Under the pieces are notes generated by a model. It ran no database searches, was not told the DNA's origin, and saw nothing but the letters and a program-made list of their open reading frames with translations. 10,169 bases of DNA, from contig JAKSDL010000437.1 in the NCBI GenBank assembly GCA_022360105.1, positions 1 through 10,169 of the forward strand, read 5' to 3'. This document shows, in pieces, positions 7,831 through 10,169 of this stretch. Origin of the DNA: Pseudomonadota bacterium (GTDB lineage Bacteria > SAR324 > XYD2-FULL-50-16 > JAHJRI01). How positions within the stretch are numbered: the first letter of the stretch is position 1; every line of letters begins with the position of its first letter. The translations under genes were made by a program, and so were the position numbers.

Positions 7831-8930
7831 TAGAAAACTGTGTCACAGTTAGAAAAAGGGATCACAGTAACAAAAACGTGTCACAGTTAAAAAAATGAGT
7901 GAGAGTTGGAAAAATGGGGTAGAGATCGAAAAATTTATCACAGTTGGAAAAATGGGTCACAGTTAGAAAAATGTGTCACTGTTAGGAAAAGGGATCAGAG
8001 TTAGAAAAATAAGTCACAATCAGTAAAATGGGCCACGATTACAAAAATGTGTCACACTTAGAAAAATGGGCCACAGTTAATAAAATAGGTGAGACTTATG
8101 AGAATGCTACACAGATAGAAAAATGTGTCACTCTTACAAGAATGGGTGACAGTTAAAAATGCTTCACAGTAAGAAAAATGGGTAACCCTTACAAAAATGT
8201 GTCAGTTACAAAAATGGTTCACTGTCAGAAAAATGGGTGGCAGTAACAAAAATTGGTAAAATGGAGAAAAAATGGGTCGCAGTTAGAAACATTTGCCACA
8301 GTAAAAAAAATATCACAGTTAGGAAAATGTGTCCCAGTTAAAAAAACGGATTATAGTTAGAAAAATGGGTCACAGGTAGAAAAATAGGTCTATTAAAAAA
8401 AAGTGTGTCACAGTTAACAAAATGTGTTGTTGTTGTGTTTTACAGTTAGACAAATAGTTTACAGATAAACAATAAGTCACGGTTAGAAAATTGGGTAACA
8501 ATTAGGAAAATGTGTCAAAGGTAGAAAAATTGATGATACAGATACAAGTGTGTCACGTTTAGAAAAATGGCTAAGAGTGACTTTAAAAAATAGGTCACAG
8601 GTAGAGAAATGTGTCTCAGTTATGAATTGGGCCACAATGAGAAAAATGGGTAACCCTTGGAAAAATGTGCCACAGTCAGATAAGTAGTTTACAGTCAGAA
8701 AGATGTGTCATAGTTAAAACTATGGGTCACATTTAGAGAAATGTGTTGGAGTTACAAAAATGTGTTACAAATAGAAAAATGTATCACAGTTAACGTTAAA
8801 AAAATGTGTCACACTTAGAAAAAATAGGTGACTGTTAGAAAAAAGTGTAAGAGTTAGAAAAATTGGTCACAGTTAGAAAATTGTGTCACATGTTGTAAAA
8901 TGCGTCTTAGTAAAATAAACGAGCAACCCT
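7831..8930. repeat. Higher-order repeat copy 1 of the 19-bp array (~1.1 kb)
   Basis: The order of variant units here is repeated in 8931-10064. Landmarks in copy 1 are TAGAAAACTGTGTCACAG (7831), GGGGTAGAGATCGAAA (7916), GTGTCACTGTTAGG (7973), GGTAACCCTTAC (8181) and AATAAGTCACGG (8471). This copy alone contains the GTTGTTGTTGTGTT stretch near 8426-8439. Confidence 0.75.
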
Positions 8931-10064
8931 TAGAAAACTGTGTCACAGTTAGAAAAATGGGTCACAGTTACAAAACCTTGTCACAGTTAAAAGAAATGAG
9001 TGAGAATTAGATAAATGGGGTAGAGATCGAAACATTTATCACAGTTGGAAAAATGGGTCACAATTAGAAAAATGTGTCACAGTTATAGAAAAGTGGGTCA
9101 TAGTTAGAAAAATGTGTCACTGTTAGGAAAAGGGATCAGAGTTAGAAAAATGAGTCACAGTTAATAAAATGGATCACAGTTTAAAAATGTGTCACACTTA
9201 GAAAAATGGATCTCAGGTAATAAAATAAGTGTCACTTATAAAAATGCTACTTAGATATAAAAATGTGTCACTCTTACAAGAATGGGTGACAGTTACAAAA
9301 ATGTTTCACAGTAAGAAAAATGGGTAACCCTTACAAAAATGTGTCACAGTAAGAAAAATGTTTCACTCTGAGAAAAATGTTACAAAAAGTGTGTCACAGT
9401 TAACAAAATGTGTTACTGTTGACAGTTAGAACAAAATTCTAAGAGTCACTTAGAAAACTGGGTCACAGTTAGAAAAATGTGTCACAGTTAGAAAACCCTG
9501 TCACAGTAACAAAAATGTCTCACATTTACAAAACGGGTAAGAGTCCCTTAGAAAAATGTGTCACAGGTAGAACAATAGCCAAGACTTACATAGAAAAATA
9601 GGTCACAGGTGGAAAATTTAGTCATAATTAATAAATGTTTCAATGTTAGACAAACAGTTTACAGATAAAAAATAAGTCACGGTTAGAAAAAGGGGTTACA
9701 GTTAGGAAAAATTGTTAAAGGTAGAAAAATGATAATACAGTTACAAAAAGTGTGTCACGTTTAGAAAAATTATTGAGTCACAAAAAATGGGTTACAGTTA
9801 GAACAATGTGTCAGAGTTAGAAAAAGTGGTCAAAGTTAAAAAAATGTGTCACATTTAGAAAACCGGATCAGAGTTGGAAAAATGGGGCACAGTTAGAAAA
9901 ACTTGTTACGGTTAGAACAAAATTCTAAGAGTCACTTAGAAAACTGGGTCACAGTTACAAAAATGTGTCTTCGTTGAAATGGTGGTCAAAGCTAGAAAAA
10001 TGTGTCACAGTTAGAAAACTCTGTCACAGTTAGAAAAATGGGTACGAGTCACTTAGAAAAATGT
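8931..10064. repeat. Higher-order repeat copy 2 of the 19-bp array (~1.13 kb)
   Basis: The same variant landmarks as copy 1 appear in the same order: 8931, 9017, 9114, 9323 and 9671. The offset grows from 1100 to 1101, 1141, 1142 and 1200 bp. The step from 1101 to 1141 is a visible insertion of two extra units near 9074-9113. A 47-nt stretch at 9425-9471 recurs identically at 9911-9957, a more recent internal duplication. Confidence 0.75.
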
Positions 10065-10093
10065 TCAACTTCACTTATGTTCTTTCGTGCATT

Positions 10094-10169
10094 ATTTTTT
10101 TACGATCTTTCAAACTAAGTCATGTCAATGTGAAAAACATTTTAAAGAAAGGACATCAAACCTGCTTGA
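10094..10169. repeat. Flanking direct repeat, copy C (partial, cut by window edge)
   Basis: A T-run, then CTTTCAAACTAAG (10107-10119), GTCAATGTG, AAAGAAAGGACAT and ACCTGCTTGA (10160-10169) match the first ~66 bp of copies A and B in the same orientation. It places the 19-bp array between direct copies of the larger repeat. The rest of the copy lies beyond the edge. Confidence 0.7.

Larger units (their letters stand above)
7831..10064. repeat. Degenerate tandem array of a ~19-bp unit (~2.2 kb)
   Basis: The consensus unit is GTCACAGTTAGAAAAATGG, in one orientation throughout, with roughly 110-120 units judging from length. The last two bases before GTCAC often alternate between GG and GT in neighbouring units. 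Frequent variants include GTCACACTTAG, GTAACCCTTAC, GTCACTGTTAG and GATCAGAGTTAG. Unit length drifts by 1-4 bp, and 19 is not a multiple of 3, so the array cannot encode a repeat protein; no long ORF crosses it. The + strand is strongly A-rich. Units are too short and share too much of their whole length for CRISPR. Function unknown; possibilities are a protein-binding array, a recombination hotspot or a satellite with no role. Confidence 0.93.

Noticed and set aside
7831..10064. CRISPR array
   Set aside because: The whole ~19-bp unit is repeated and diverges throughout. There is no conserved 23-47-bp repeat alternating with unique spacers, and no cas gene in the window.
7831..10064. Plasmid-type iteron origin
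   Set aside because: Unit length fits, but over 100 diverged units, no rep gene, no DnaA boxes noticed and a chromosomal gene context argue against it.

Overview
The window looks like chromosomal DNA from a spirochaete, probably related to the Treponema/Spirochaeta group. The main reason is gene order. A coiled-coil-rich gene cut off by the left edge, a hypothetical gene, and a pyruvate phosphate dikinase (PPDK) family gene follow each other on the + strand. From memory, Treponema pallidum has the same order: cfpA (TP0748), hypothetical (TP0747), ppdK (TP0746). No rRNA or other marker gene confirms the taxonomy, and the identification of cfpA rests on this synteny plus protein character.

Layout. 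1-1728 (+): C-terminal 575 residues of a likely cytoplasmic filament protein CfpA. 1729-1962: intergenic gap with a hairpin and a plausible sigma-70-type promoter. 1963-2931 (+): 322-aa protein with a helical N-terminal part, a charged disordered linker and a C-terminal HPr-like domain. 2937-5537 (+): 866-aa PPDK-family protein, 5 nt downstream and probably translationally coupled. Its phosphohistidine and PEP/pyruvate domains keep their key residues, but its nucleotide-binding domain has lost the known catalytic residues. 5534-7390 (-): a convergent Lon protease gene with intact AAA+ and Ser/Lys protease domains but no N-terminal substrate-binding domain. Its stop codon overlaps the PPDK stop codon.

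From about 7431 to the right edge (2.7 kb, over a quarter of the window) I see no gene. This region is AT-rich and repetitive. Two ~175-bp direct repeats are followed by a ~2.2-kb degenerate tandem array of a ~19-bp unit (consensus GTCACAGTTAGAAAAATGG, roughly 110-120 units). The array itself is duplicated as a ~1.1-kb higher-order repeat. A third copy of the flanking repeat begins just before the right edge. Lon homology stops where this repetitive block begins, so the block may have interrupted or truncated lon.

Main biological idea (inference): a PPDK relative that can no longer use ATP but can apparently still accept phosphate from PEP on its histidine sits in one transcription unit with an HPr-like domain. 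This resembles a PTS enzyme I/HPr pair built from a PPDK scaffold, next to the gene for a cytoskeletal filament. It could be a PEP-responsive relay or sensor rather than a glycolytic enzyme.
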